Shown here: piece by piece, positions 26,957 through 41,077 of the stretch
Position numbering within the stretch: the stretch's first letter is position 1
Layout: the number at the start of each line of letters is the position of its first letter
NCBI GenBank assembly: GCA_009869945.1
Contig: WIXG01000025.1
Location: 124,001 to 188,000, forward strand
Direction of reading: 5' to 3'
DNA from: Mesaphorura yosii
Lineage: Eukaryota; Arthropoda; Collembola; Poduromorpha; Tullbergiidae
DNA length: 64,000 bases
Notes under the pieces: model-generated
The model's input: the letters and a program-made list of their open reading frames with translations, nothing else
Databases searched by the model: none
What the model was told of the DNA's origin: nothing
Made by a program: the position numbers and the translations under genes

Positions 26957-29474
26957 AATTGCTAATTGTTATGTTGATCAATGTAAATTAGTATCTGGTA
27001 GGTTCACAGATCCGTACGTCACATGTTACTTTAAATATTCACACATTCAAGATTGTTTCAGTGTAGTTGCATCGCTATCGCTGTCATGTAACGTTAACGT
27101 AAATTCAACTCGCTGATACTTATTCGAATGTATTTTGGTAAACTGGCACTGATTGTGGAGCAATTAAGTACTTCGGTTGAGAGCTTGCGACTAGAAGCGA
27201 GGTAATTATGGCTTGATTCAGTGGATTGGTTAAATTATTGCCGAAAATCATCTCCGTGATGCTTTATGCCCATGCTAATCTCAGAAGGGCGTGTTTGTTT
27301 GTGCACTGAACACAATTAACTATTGCTTTCCGGTTGAACTTCCAATCGTCCGGTACAATTGAGCATATTCTTCGGCGTGCCTGACAGCTGAAAGTAATCA
27401 TTCATTACTAATTAGTGAGAGTACACAATAATTATGATCAACAATTATTACATACCTGGCCACGCACTTCTGTAGCACGACGTCAATTGATTGTTTCGGA
27501 TTTCCACTAATTACCGCAATTCCTTACAAGTTCGGCTTGAATTGCCCATTTGTGGCGCTTGGAAAACTGAATCACTGCTCATTCAATAAACTGTCAATTC
27601 GAGCCCGCAACAAAAACTCCGCGGCTGCTAAAGCAGGAAACTCAATCAATTTAAACCTCAACAAATGATGTCCGTGCAATCCATGGGCAGCGATCAAGGA
27701 GAGAAAGTGCGACTTTCGATTTCGATTTCCTTTCAAAAAGGAATGCAATGTAATGCGGTGCAGCTTTGCTGCATGCAAATTACATTGGTTGTCCTTGTTA
27801 ACCGTCTTGTAACGTAGTGAGCGGACCAGTACCAGTGTGCCAGTGTAGTCACGTCTTAGTTCGCTCTCAAAGTTCTAATAATGCTTATGTGCGGTACTCC
27901 CTCAGTGGCCTTGTCCAGTCCAGGCAGCCCAATGTGGTTCGGCACTAGCTATGCATGCGCCGGACCCATGCCTGTGCCCATCTGCCTGCCTGTAACGCTT
28001 AAAGTGGCCATGTTTGGTCGTTAATAATCTCAATTGGCTGTAACTCCACATTAGTTATGAATTGTTGAACTCCTACGCTTGTCCGTTCGCTCGAGTTCAC
28101 TGGAGCTAGTGCGAATTTGCAACGATGCAGTTCGCAATCTGACGAGGGACGAGGCGAGTGTCCTGAAGATTTGCAAAATTCTACACGAAGCTGAACAGAC
28201 ACCACCGCTCTTGCTAGTTTCACTTGAACAAGAAGCATGAACAACTTCTGAAATGGAGTCTCAAATCTCTTAAATGTACAGGAACGCAACAAATTCAATG
28301 CTAAGTTTTTTTAATAAGATCAATTTATTCGCAGTCAGCTTCTTCTTTCGCACTTCAAAATGCCGATTAATTGAACAAGATGCCTCAATCCATTGCTCAG
28401 ATATTTGGTAAGGCCAAACGCGTAACACTCGCTAACGCCGGGTTATCCTTTGCAAACCTAGTTATACGCAGTTTGCACAACAGGAAATATTAGATAATCT
28501 GCCGTGAATGATCAAGTTCTCAATCACAGCTGCACGCTCGTGGAATAATTGGGACTTGGACCTTTACAATAGACTTGTATGCTTTGTGCATACAATGGCA
28601 GCGAAGCGAAAAATTAATTCTGGCGAAAATTCGCACTCATTATATAGCTTGAACCTACCGTTCTCGTCAGCACCGAAGAATGTAGACATTGAACCCATCC
28701 TTGCAAAATGGGAAGAATTCCATGGAATTCTCTGTAAATAAGCCTCTTTTCGTCTTCTCGAAACAACTCTCTTGGAACAATTGTCTAGAAACAATTCTCT
28801 GGAGACAATTTCTCTAAATCTGATTTCTTTAGGTGTTTAGCGCATCTTATGTGCTTATTTCTCTTGAGGGAATTTGTGGAGTGTCCATCACTTCTTTATG
28901 CCATAAACATTTTACAACGTCATTATTGTAGAAGAGGAGCCGCACCGTGAAGCATAAATAGATGAAATCACTCATGTTGACCGCGTTCAAAACCAACCTT
29001 CATTGATCACGTCCCCCACGCTCATGTTATAAATCAATGCCAGAAAGGGTTTTCAGCGTGCAAGAGCTAAATGCGAGAGTCAAATGCGTCACTTGCGAAT
29101 TTAGCAATTAGTCCCCACTCAAACAAGCTAACCACACACAAATTACGCCTTCCCTTGCCTCTTTAGTAAGAACTTGAGTGTTAAACGCATTCATCTATCT
29201 AGTTACGTCGAAATGAAATAGGACTGCACACGGAGTACACAAATTGATGCTGTTTATTAATTGTGTTATGTAACACGACTGGGTTAGGATTGGGTACGCG
29301 GGGGACGTGTGAAGAGGTTGCCCCAAGCAGTTCAGACAAATCTCTTTGTCCAGCTGGAATTGCTTCATTAATGAATAACAACTAATGGTTATTGCATCCA
29401 TATCTTGATTACTTGTGATTACTGACCCTCGCGTAACGTGCAAATGCTTGATGGTGGTTCGGAATTGGAATTGC
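26957..29474. other. Divergent intergenic region between DOCK-D exon 1 and the P450
   Basis: It holds the 5' flank and promoter of the DOCK-D gene (left) and the P450 promoter (right end). The 14-bp tandem repeat lies at 28760-28815. A 77-codon frame at 28508-28741 has no recognisable product. Nothing else can be supported. Confidence 0.6.
28760..28815. repeat. 14-bp tandem repeat, four copies
   Basis: Four adjacent 14-mers start at 28760, 28774, 28788 and 28802. The consensus is close to GAAACAATTCTCTT, with 2-4 mismatches between copies. The core ACAA-TYTCT is kept in most copies. Confidence 0.75.
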
Positions 29475-29510
29475 TTTAAATAGCAGTTGAGATCCAATTG
29501 TCACTTCAGT
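29475..29510 (+). promoter_or_regulatory. P450 core promoter: TATA-like box plus arthropod initiator
   Basis: TTTAAATA at 29475-29482 and TCAGT at 29506-29510 are spaced about 31 nt apart, as in TATA/Inr promoters. The P450 ATG follows about 105 nt after the initiator. Confidence 0.55.
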
Positions 29511-29613
29511 TCGACTCAAGCTTCATAAGCAACGTGATTACAAAGAATAAGTGACAAATTCCACATTGCAAAAAGCTCGGGAACATTTCAAAGACAAAGT
29601 GGTTGATGTCAAG

Positions 29614-31432
29614 ATGATACTTCTGCTCATCCCGTCAGTCTTTGTTATAGTCATTGTCAGTTTGATCCTCTACGCACGGTGGAATTATGGGAGTCTTGAG
29701 GCACTAAACATTCCAGTGATCAAGCCACATTTTCTCATTGGAACGACGCACGATGCGCACTTGGTTGTGCATGGACTCCGAGATATTGAATGGATGAGAC
29801 AATATGGACCAGTCTTTGGGGTATGTCGGGATAGCTCCCTTGGGGTTTGAGCTTGATATTTCTGCGTAATCTGTGTTACTGATTTATTGGAATTTGGAAT
29901 GCGCAGGTTTACGAAGGACGAGAGGCCCAAGTGCACGTCAACGATATTGAGATGCTTCGCCATATTATGGTCAAAGACTACGAACATTTCAGTGCAAGGA
30001 GGGAACTTGAGTTTGGCGATCCGCTCTTGAATGAGATGCCGGACTTTCTGCCAGGTTCGTTCCGGATGAGTCATGTGAGACATAAGACGAGATAAAGGAA
30101 TGACACTGGGAAATTGTTTTCGTTGTAGGAGAAAAGTGGAAGATAGTCAGACAATTGTTTTCCCCTCAGCTAACAAGTGGTAAAGTGAAGATCATGAGTA
30201 CAGCAATGAACGACGCGGTGAAGGATTTTGTATCCGAACTGAAACAGCAAATAACTAAAACCGAGAATGGTGTCCTGGAGAATTACGAGCTACGAGAGTA
30301 AGAATTAACCCTTGGAAGTATTTAGCACCTGTATTCTCGTTCTCGTTTCAATTTCCTCATTCGCATGGCTAATTTGCAGAGGATTCTTCACGATGACCAC
30401 CGACCTCATTCTCAGATGTGTCTTCAATATAAAAGTGGGCATGGATAGCGGCAACGGGAACCACTTCGTTACCATTCTCAGGAGGCTACTGAACAGCGAT
30501 GGACACACCGACCCAAGTCCTCTTCTGCCATGGACATGTGAGCCGAGACCTTGAAAGCTTGCCTTATTGTCTTGAAGCTTAGCACATTCTGATTTTATTT
30601 GCTTCACACAGTGTCATTCCCATTTATCAAGAAGCTCATGTCACTCCATACGGCCTTCGATGGACAGGCTGCGCATCAGTTTGTCTCCGCATTTAAGAAA
30701 CTGATGGAGGACAGAAAGCGAAATGGTAATAAGAGAGGAGACTTCACTGATTACGTCATGGAACTGCTGGAGAAAGTTGACACGCCCGAGTTCAAGAAGA
30801 ACAATGTCACGGAACTGACGATAATGGCTCAAGCTCTGGTCTTCTTTTTCGCGGGGCAGGATCAAACTACTAATCTCGCCCTCTTTCTCGTTTTCTACGT
30901 CTCACAAAATCCTGAGGTAGAGAAGAAAATAGTGGAGGAGCTGGACAAAGTGTTGGAGAAGCACAACGGCACGATTGACCACGAGTGCCTGTCGGAGCTG
31001 ACTTATCTAACTGCGTGTATCAACGAAGTGATTCGACTATATCCGGTCTTTTTCCGCGCTGAAAGAATCTGCACAAAAGACTGGGAGATGGATGGTGTGA
31101 AGATTAAAAAGGGAATGACAGTCATCATCCCGATTTGGGCAGCTAACCGAAATCCAAAGTACTACGAAAACCCGGAGGAATTCGACCCAGAAAGATTCAT
31201 GCCGTACAACAAGGACAAGATGCATCCATACGCATTTACGTCCTTCGGACATGGTCCAAGAAATTGCATCGGCATACGATTTGCCTATGAAGCGCTTTTG
31301 CTGACCACTGCACACTTCTTCAGGGAGCTGAAATGTACTGCGACCGACGGCGCCAAAATAGAATTTCTTCCTGGCAGTTTGTTTCTTCATTTTACCAAGC
31401 CTTTACATTTCAATATTAGTGTAAGAAATTGA
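29614..31432 (+). CDS. Cytochrome P450 monooxygenase, CYP3 clan
   Basis: Five exons: 29614-29820, 29907-30054, 30129-30297, 30380-30537, 30612-31432; 500 aa, typical for a microsomal P450. The frame is open upstream to 29551 but the first ATG is 29614. It is followed directly by the hydrophobic membrane anchor MILLLIPSVFVIVIVSLILY. Landmarks: WKIVR in helix C (W122), AGQDQTT in helix I (308-314), EVIR in helix K (366-369), the FDPERF motif, and the heme loop FGHGPRNCIG with Cys446 as the iron ligand. Overall character (SPQLTSGK after helix C) is CYP3-clan, so oxidation of small lipophilic compounds on the ER is likely; the substrate cannot be told. The helix I motif has one more residue than the usual AGxDTT. 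Tail-to-tail with mL38, 132 nt apart. Confidence 0.92.
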
Positions 31433-31531
31433 AATGTGTCGCTGCAGCTTTAAGCAGTTAAGTTAGTGAGTGAATTAGGATTAAGAAATAAGTATGTAGC
31501 TTGAACTTAAACTGATTTTTTTTATCATACT

Positions 31532-31544
31532 AATAAATAATAAA
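31532..31544 (+). terminator. P450 poly(A) signals (two near-adjacent AATAAA)
   Basis: AATAAA occurs at 31532-31537 and 31539-31544, about 100 nt after the stop. Cleavage 15-25 nt later would fall at or just before the mL38 stop codon on the other strand. Confidence 0.65.
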
Positions 31545-31564
31545 ATGCAAAAGCACAACAAAGG

Positions 31565-33189
31565 TTACATAAACTTGTACTTCCCCTCCAGCATACGTTT
31601 CTTGCGTATTTCGTCTTTCTTCCAACTCGGATAATGCTGTGGGAGTTTAAATGCGAGTGGGTACTTGTATCTCTTGGGTGGAGGTTGAAAAGGATGGCGC
31701 TCCTTCAACTTTTCAATCAGCAGTTCCTTCTGTAATTCCTTCTCTTCTTTGTATTTGTCAAGGTAAAGATTAAATGACTTCCTAAGTGGAAACCATCTTT
31801 GATCACGCGGATTCTCGCGAGGAGCGAAGTCGTATTCATAAATCGGTTCCTTCATATCTGTAATGCGAAAAAATTCAGCGTCATCAATTTCGTCCCCCTA
31901 TTTCGTCATAACGGCAATAATTCCAATCTTAGTTGCAGTTACCTAATACGTCGTGGTAGAAGAATGTCAAGTTCGGATCCCAGTCTGCTTGGTAGAATGC
32001 AAGACCGCAAGGTGTGATCACATCTTGAAACTCACGATAGAAGTTCAAGGTATTAAATGACCGCGCAGTTAAGTTAGTGCAAGGCTTCTGTCGGCGATAT
32101 TTGGCCAGGTCAATTCGGGCGTCTTGTTTATACAGTATGAACACATATCGACAAAATCCAGAGCCACGAGGTGAAAAGGGTTGCATGTAATCAACAATTT
32201 CTTCCCCTTTATCAATATTATTTCCGGGAATATTTCCTCTACGAACAAAGCAAAACATTGTAAATTAATTGCAATGGTTTTCAATTCTTAAGCTTGCGTG
32301 AACTTACAGAAGCCAATGAACATATTCGCCATTTTCTTCACCTAAATGGCAATCTGGGGTTGTCATTACCAAGGAATAAAGTTCACTCTCTTTGGCATCG
32401 TACGAGACTTGCGGCCTGTTTTTAGCCTAGTGAAGAAATCAAACGTTTCGTTAAAGATAAATCAAATGTGCAGCCAGTGACGCTCTCGGCGCTCCGAATA
32501 CTCACCTCTGTAGGTTTAATTATATTGCCTCGACAGACAGGAACCAAAATTTCACCATTTGCATGTCTGTAGGAAATCCTTAAGGGTAGTACGGGATCGA
32601 AATGAGCATCACCATAAAGGTCGGAGAAAATATTAAAATAATACGCGGAGTCTCTCATATGCCTGGCAGCCAATGATGGGCTGGCCAGCCATTCTTCATA
32701 CACCTTGTCCAGTGGCACCTCAACTGCAGTTAGAACACGAAGATGTGAATATTGCCCTTTAATGTAGCATTCCCGTTTGGAAAACATCTATGATCTTACG
32801 TGTTCCTTCTTTGGCAGCTAATTCTAGCTTGATATTCTGCTTAATTTCAGAGCTAGCTTTAATTCTTTCTGGTAGTAAGTCTCTTCTGGAAGGCGGCTCC
32901 ACGCGATAGCCAATATTCACGTTCAAATTGAGCTCCGGGTCTTTATAGTTAATTTCTACAAGATGGAGAATGAAAAATATAAATACCAACTTCAACTTGC
33001 AACTATGAGCCGTAGATCATAATGCTCCAACCTACCTTCCAATCGCTGAGCAAGGCTCTTGGCTTCCTCTGGGAATTTCCCCTTCATTCGTTGCCGATAT
33101 CGCACCCCAGGAAGTTCAACAAACTGTTGGACAGATTTTCTGAAGATGTTTGATCGGTTTAGGATAACCGCAGAGGCCAGAAGTGACAT
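31565..33189 (-). CDS. mRpL38: Mitochondrial large ribosomal subunit protein mL38 (PEBP-domain protein)
   Basis: Six exons: 33189-33036, 32955-32800, 32723-32506, 32426-32308, 32238-31943, 31857-31565; phases agree, 411 aa. The N-terminus (MSLLASAVILNRSNIFRK) is basic, hydroxylated and non-acidic, as in a mitochondrial targeting peptide. The middle and C-terminal half is a phosphatidylethanolamine-binding-protein fold: CHLGEENGEYVHWLLGNIPG, then FSPRGSGFCRYVFILYKQD, and a late TPCGLAFYQADWD block. These match the order in metazoan mL38. The tail (MKEPIYEYDF.., RYKYPLAFKLP) is the mL38-specific extension. Role: structural component of the mitoribosome large subunit; by family knowledge it does not act as a lipid-binding kinase inhibitor. 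The start is the first ATG in the frame after an in-frame CCC AAG. Divergent from SPT16. Confidence 0.9.
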
Positions 33190-34170
33190 CTTGGGCAAAC
33201 AAAATTAATTTACCGCAGTGAAGTGCGACAGTCAAGAGAGACACCACTGAAACTTAACGTCAAGACTCGATCAAGGCATCATTCTTAGAAACCTAACTTA
33301 ATTCAGCGTATACTTAATCATAATTTTAATCCTTTGCACTGCCCGGAATTCTTCGGTGCTCACACAGATGAGATTTAACTCGTCTGCTTCCCGGTCTTGA
33401 ATCGTGTTGAGCACTGCAATGAGACCCTCCATGAAACGCAAAATAAGCTAGTTGGAAATGATCGGTAATGTAATGGTAGCAATAAGGATAAGTTGTACTG
33501 TAATGATTAGTAATTCTTCGTCATGATTCGTCATACGAACTATTGCATTAGCCCAGAATTGTCAATAGTGGCAATAATAGTATGACTTGTTGCATTCAAT
33601 TGGTTCGAGCCAAGCATAAAGTCTTACCTTCGATCAAATCCATCTTAGCACAGATCAAAGCTGGTATTCTCCGTGTGTTGTTGTGTCTGGGTGTCGGACT
33701 TGCGCGTTAACACCAAGCACAGAGCCATGAAGGTCTTCGTTTGAAAGATGAAGAGACGAACTTCTCTTCTACATGCGTATTTACAAAGAGCGTACATTTC
33801 TAATTAGAAAAGAAGCCGATCGGACCCGCCATTATTTGTACATTGTCAAATGAAAGAAAGCCAATTCGCATTTTTTAATGTTGCTTGTTGTGCTGATTAT
33901 TGTTCAAGTGTACACTTAAGCACGTAGTACACAGACAAAGGTGAGTCAGTGAAAATCGTTTTAAGTATTTAATTCAAGTTAACGTCGGCTTTACGATCCT
34001 TTTCAGTGGATGTTCCTCTTTGAGGATCACAAAGAAGTTGTGTACATGCATAAAGCCCAAGGTACAACTGGATAGTCTACAGAACTTGGAGACTGGCAGA
34101 CTGATACTTGAGTGCTCCCGATTTTCAGTTCTGATCTAGCTTTGACTGTGAGCAGTTATCCGGAAACGCT
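33190..34170. other. Bidirectional spacer between mL38 and SPT16
   Basis: Apart from the weak small-protein candidate at 33298-33643, this stretch should hold both promoters. I see no clear TATA/Inr pair, which fits housekeeping genes. Confidence 0.5.
33298..33643 (-). CDS. Candidate two-exon small protein of unknown function
   Basis: ATG at 33643 opens MDLIE, followed by donor G|gtaaga at 33628. An acceptor tctcattgcag leads to 33413, and the frame continues (VLNTIQDREADELNL..) to TAA at 33300-33298, giving 43 aa. The junction is in phase (16 + 116 nt). The peptide is hydrophilic, acidic then basic, with no signal peptide or membrane segment. I do not recognise it. It lies between mL38 and SPT16 on the minus strand, head-to-head with SPT16. 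It could also be a 5' fragment of a longer gene or chance. Confidence 0.3.
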
Positions 34171-38581
<4,411 letters not shown>

Positions 38582-38627
38582 ATCTCGAGGAACAAACCTT
38601 GCTATATTACAGCAATTTAACATTTTC

Positions 38628-38633
38628 TTTATT
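38628..38633 (-). terminator. Candidate poly(A) signal of the SIAH-like gene
   Basis: The minus strand reads AATAAA 175 nt past the SIAH-like stop. It lies inside the SPT16 3' UTR, so the two 3' UTRs would overlap. Confidence 0.4.
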
Positions 38634-38711
38634 TTATAATAATTATAATTATATCGTAACATGTCTTGTAAAGTATTTCAGTTTGGATCTAATCGTTTTG
38701 ATTTGAAGACG

Positions 38712-38717
38712 AATAAA
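38712..38717 (+). terminator. SPT16 poly(A) signal
   Basis: AATAAA lies 130 nt after the SPT16 stop (38579-38581) and is the first canonical hexamer on the plus strand. Confidence 0.6.
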
Positions 38718-38807
38718 TTGGTCCTTTTTAGTGCACCATTCGTAAAACAGAAGACACAAGTTTGTTCTATTGCGAAATGCGAATTTTGCGAGGTGGGGAA
38801 GGAAAAC

Positions 38808-40051
38808 TCAGTTGATAACGATCAGCTCGTATCGTAGGTCAAGAACAAAACGAAACACTTGACCGTGTGGATGCGTCTTTTCACTGCAGTACATCTCGAG
38901 TTGCTGGCAAGGGACTGCAATTCTAAAAGCTGATTCTTCAAGCTCGTCCGGTGTTTTTCGGACGGAGTAAATAGGAACTGTCCAATCGCATCTCGAATCC
39001 TATGACAAAAGTTATGATGAGAATTTCATATTTGTAAAATTCACTGAGCTGAGGACTCACTTCGCTATGCTTCATGTAAATGGAAACCTTCATTCGGTAA
39101 TTAAGAGCGTCTTTTTCCGTTCCGATAATTGTGAACCACATGAAAAGGATTGATTTCTCTATCTTCATGTTTCGGAGGACAATCTGTCCGTCGTATTCCA
39201 CGTAAAATGATGGCCATGGTCCGTCTTTTGCAGGACAAGAATGCATGTTGGAATTTGGCAATTTACCGCTGTGCTGTGCCACAAGATTATGGTTGAAAAT
39301 AAGTTTACCTGTGAAGCAATTGGAATACTCGGACATGGCCATGATGTTGGACTTCATTTGCGCACCTTCAACTTGATGCACGGCCTTGAGATGGTCAAAG
39401 TATTCTTTGAATCGAATCAACTTCCCGTTGCACCGAATAACTTCATGATCGTAGCATTTGATACGTCTGCGAGAATATAAGCAGGTGAATCCAATCTCGA
39501 ATGGTGAATGGTCGACAAGGGGCAATGCGAAACACAAGCCTGCAACTCACCTGAAGCTGCACTCTTCACCGTGGGCAGTGTAATCACTTCCTTTCATAAC
39601 TTTTGGGCACCCGTCCTTCGCAAACTTACACAAGAAGGAGGAGCTGACGACAATCGCTTCGACAGCCTTGTTCCTCGCGAATTTGCTAAAGTGCTCGCCG
39701 CAAATGGTACAGTCCAGCTTCTCGCCTTCGCATTTGCCACAAATCGTGTGCCCGGAGGAGCACGTGTAAATCGGTGGCATTGGAACTTCTCCACATACCG
39801 GACACTGAGAGGGTATACATTTCATTTGGCTAAACGTCGTTACCAGTCAACAATGAAGCCTTGAGTTGCGTACCTGCAAAGCGCGTTTCAACTCACTTGG
39901 CGGAGCCAGCTCATGAAGTGTACCAACAGTAGAACTGCAAAAAACAAATGATAATGCGTTGCTATTTAGGAATCGTGGGACAAGAAACCCAGGGCCAATC
40001 TTCAACGAACCTGTCACGCCGGAATTCTTGCCATTGGTCAAGGCCGGCCAT
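38808..40051 (-). CDS. SIAH/SINA-like RING-type E3 ubiquitin ligase
   Basis: Five exons: 40051-40011, 39934-39874, 39804-39551, 39466-39061, 38999-38808; phases agree, 317 aa. It begins MAGLDQWQEF. A complete C3HC4 RING starts at residue 35: CPVCGEVPMPP, then TCSSGHTICGKC and LDCTICG. It is followed by the two SIAH-type zinc-finger knuckles (LCKFAKDGC..H..C and IKCYDHEVIRCNGK..H..H), then a divergent beta-sandwich-like substrate-binding region. The order RING, SIAH zinc fingers, C-terminal domain is the seven-in-absentia family layout. The low similarity beyond the zinc fingers points to one of the expanded SINA-like copies rather than the canonical SIAH1 orthologue. Role: transfers ubiquitin from an E2 to bound substrates; the substrate is unknown. 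Convergent with SPT16, 226 nt between stops. Confidence 0.88.
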
Positions 40052-41077
40052 TTTTACTTCAATCTTTCAGCTAGCAATTCGGTAACTAACTTGAAAGTTG
40101 ACTGAAATGTGAAAAATCTCAATGGTGTGTACAAATGTTGAAATGGCCATGGTCATAGCCTCTATGCTGTCAAGATTAAGATTTATCCGGATTAAAAAGT
40201 TTGACGCATTTACGACAGGTATTAGAATGTGACCTGTAATACCAGTAACGAGAGAGCAGCAAGGGCACTTGAAGAGATAATAGGAATAGCTCACATTAGA
40301 CTGCATTGGTTTTATCGACGTTGACTTTGTTCTTACCGCTGCAGCTATAATTTGGTTGTGATTGAAATGAATGGAAACTTCCATAAATCACAGGTTCGGT
40401 CATTAATTCCAGGTAGCAGCATCAAACAAAGTACATTTTTAACCTCAGGATTCAGGCTCGTATCATGACGTAATGAGTTCATTTAGAATTAGCAGCTTCT
40501 ATCACGCCTCTATGAAACTTGATATGTGTTTATGATATAAACAGGATTAATGCAAAAAGCTACTGACGTTTACACGTGCAACACAGCGCACGATTGATCT
40601 GCGAAATCTTTTTGTAAGTTTTATCATTCAACTGTTTAATACTAAGCGTTTATTAAATTCGGTCGCGAACAGGCATATTTACAACGCAATTGCATGGGCA
40701 AATAAGTTAATTGAAGATATTGTTAACATGTGCTAACTTATAGATGAGAAAGAAGCATTCCATTGCATACTCGTTCCTGCACAGGAACAACCTACATCCA
40801 CTATTTATGCAACATTTAATTGAATTCGGTTTAGGGCATGCTCAAGATTAAATATCTCCATAAGTCCACGACGCTGGTGTAATATTTTACTAAGTGCTAG
40901 TCGCTGACAGTAAGTTAATACTCATTTTGACCAATTTTGCAATCTAACGAGTAAGTCTTACGAAAATGCCAACCCAAGAGTAAAGCTCTATTCCATTCCA
41001 TGAAGTTAAGTCAAACAAGTCAAATCGTTAGAAAGTTACATTGAGAATTGGCGCATTAACTGCGCTTGTAGTAGTTG
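40052..41077. other. Intergenic: SIAH-like 5' flank and NR2E3 3' UTR
   Basis: No gene seen. A 105-codon minus-strand frame (40384-40067) just upstream of the SIAH-like ATG has no recognisable product. The right part is the inferred NR2E3 3' UTR. Confidence 0.55.
40649..40654 (-). terminator. Candidate poly(A) signal of NR2E3
   Basis: The minus strand reads AATAAA about 430 nt past the NR2E3 stop (41080-41078). Confidence 0.4.

Noticed and set aside
40067..40384. 105-codon minus-strand frame immediately upstream of the SIAH-like ATG
   Set aside because: No domain, no signal peptide, and it ends 16 nt before the SIAH-like start in another frame. More likely 5' flank than a gene.
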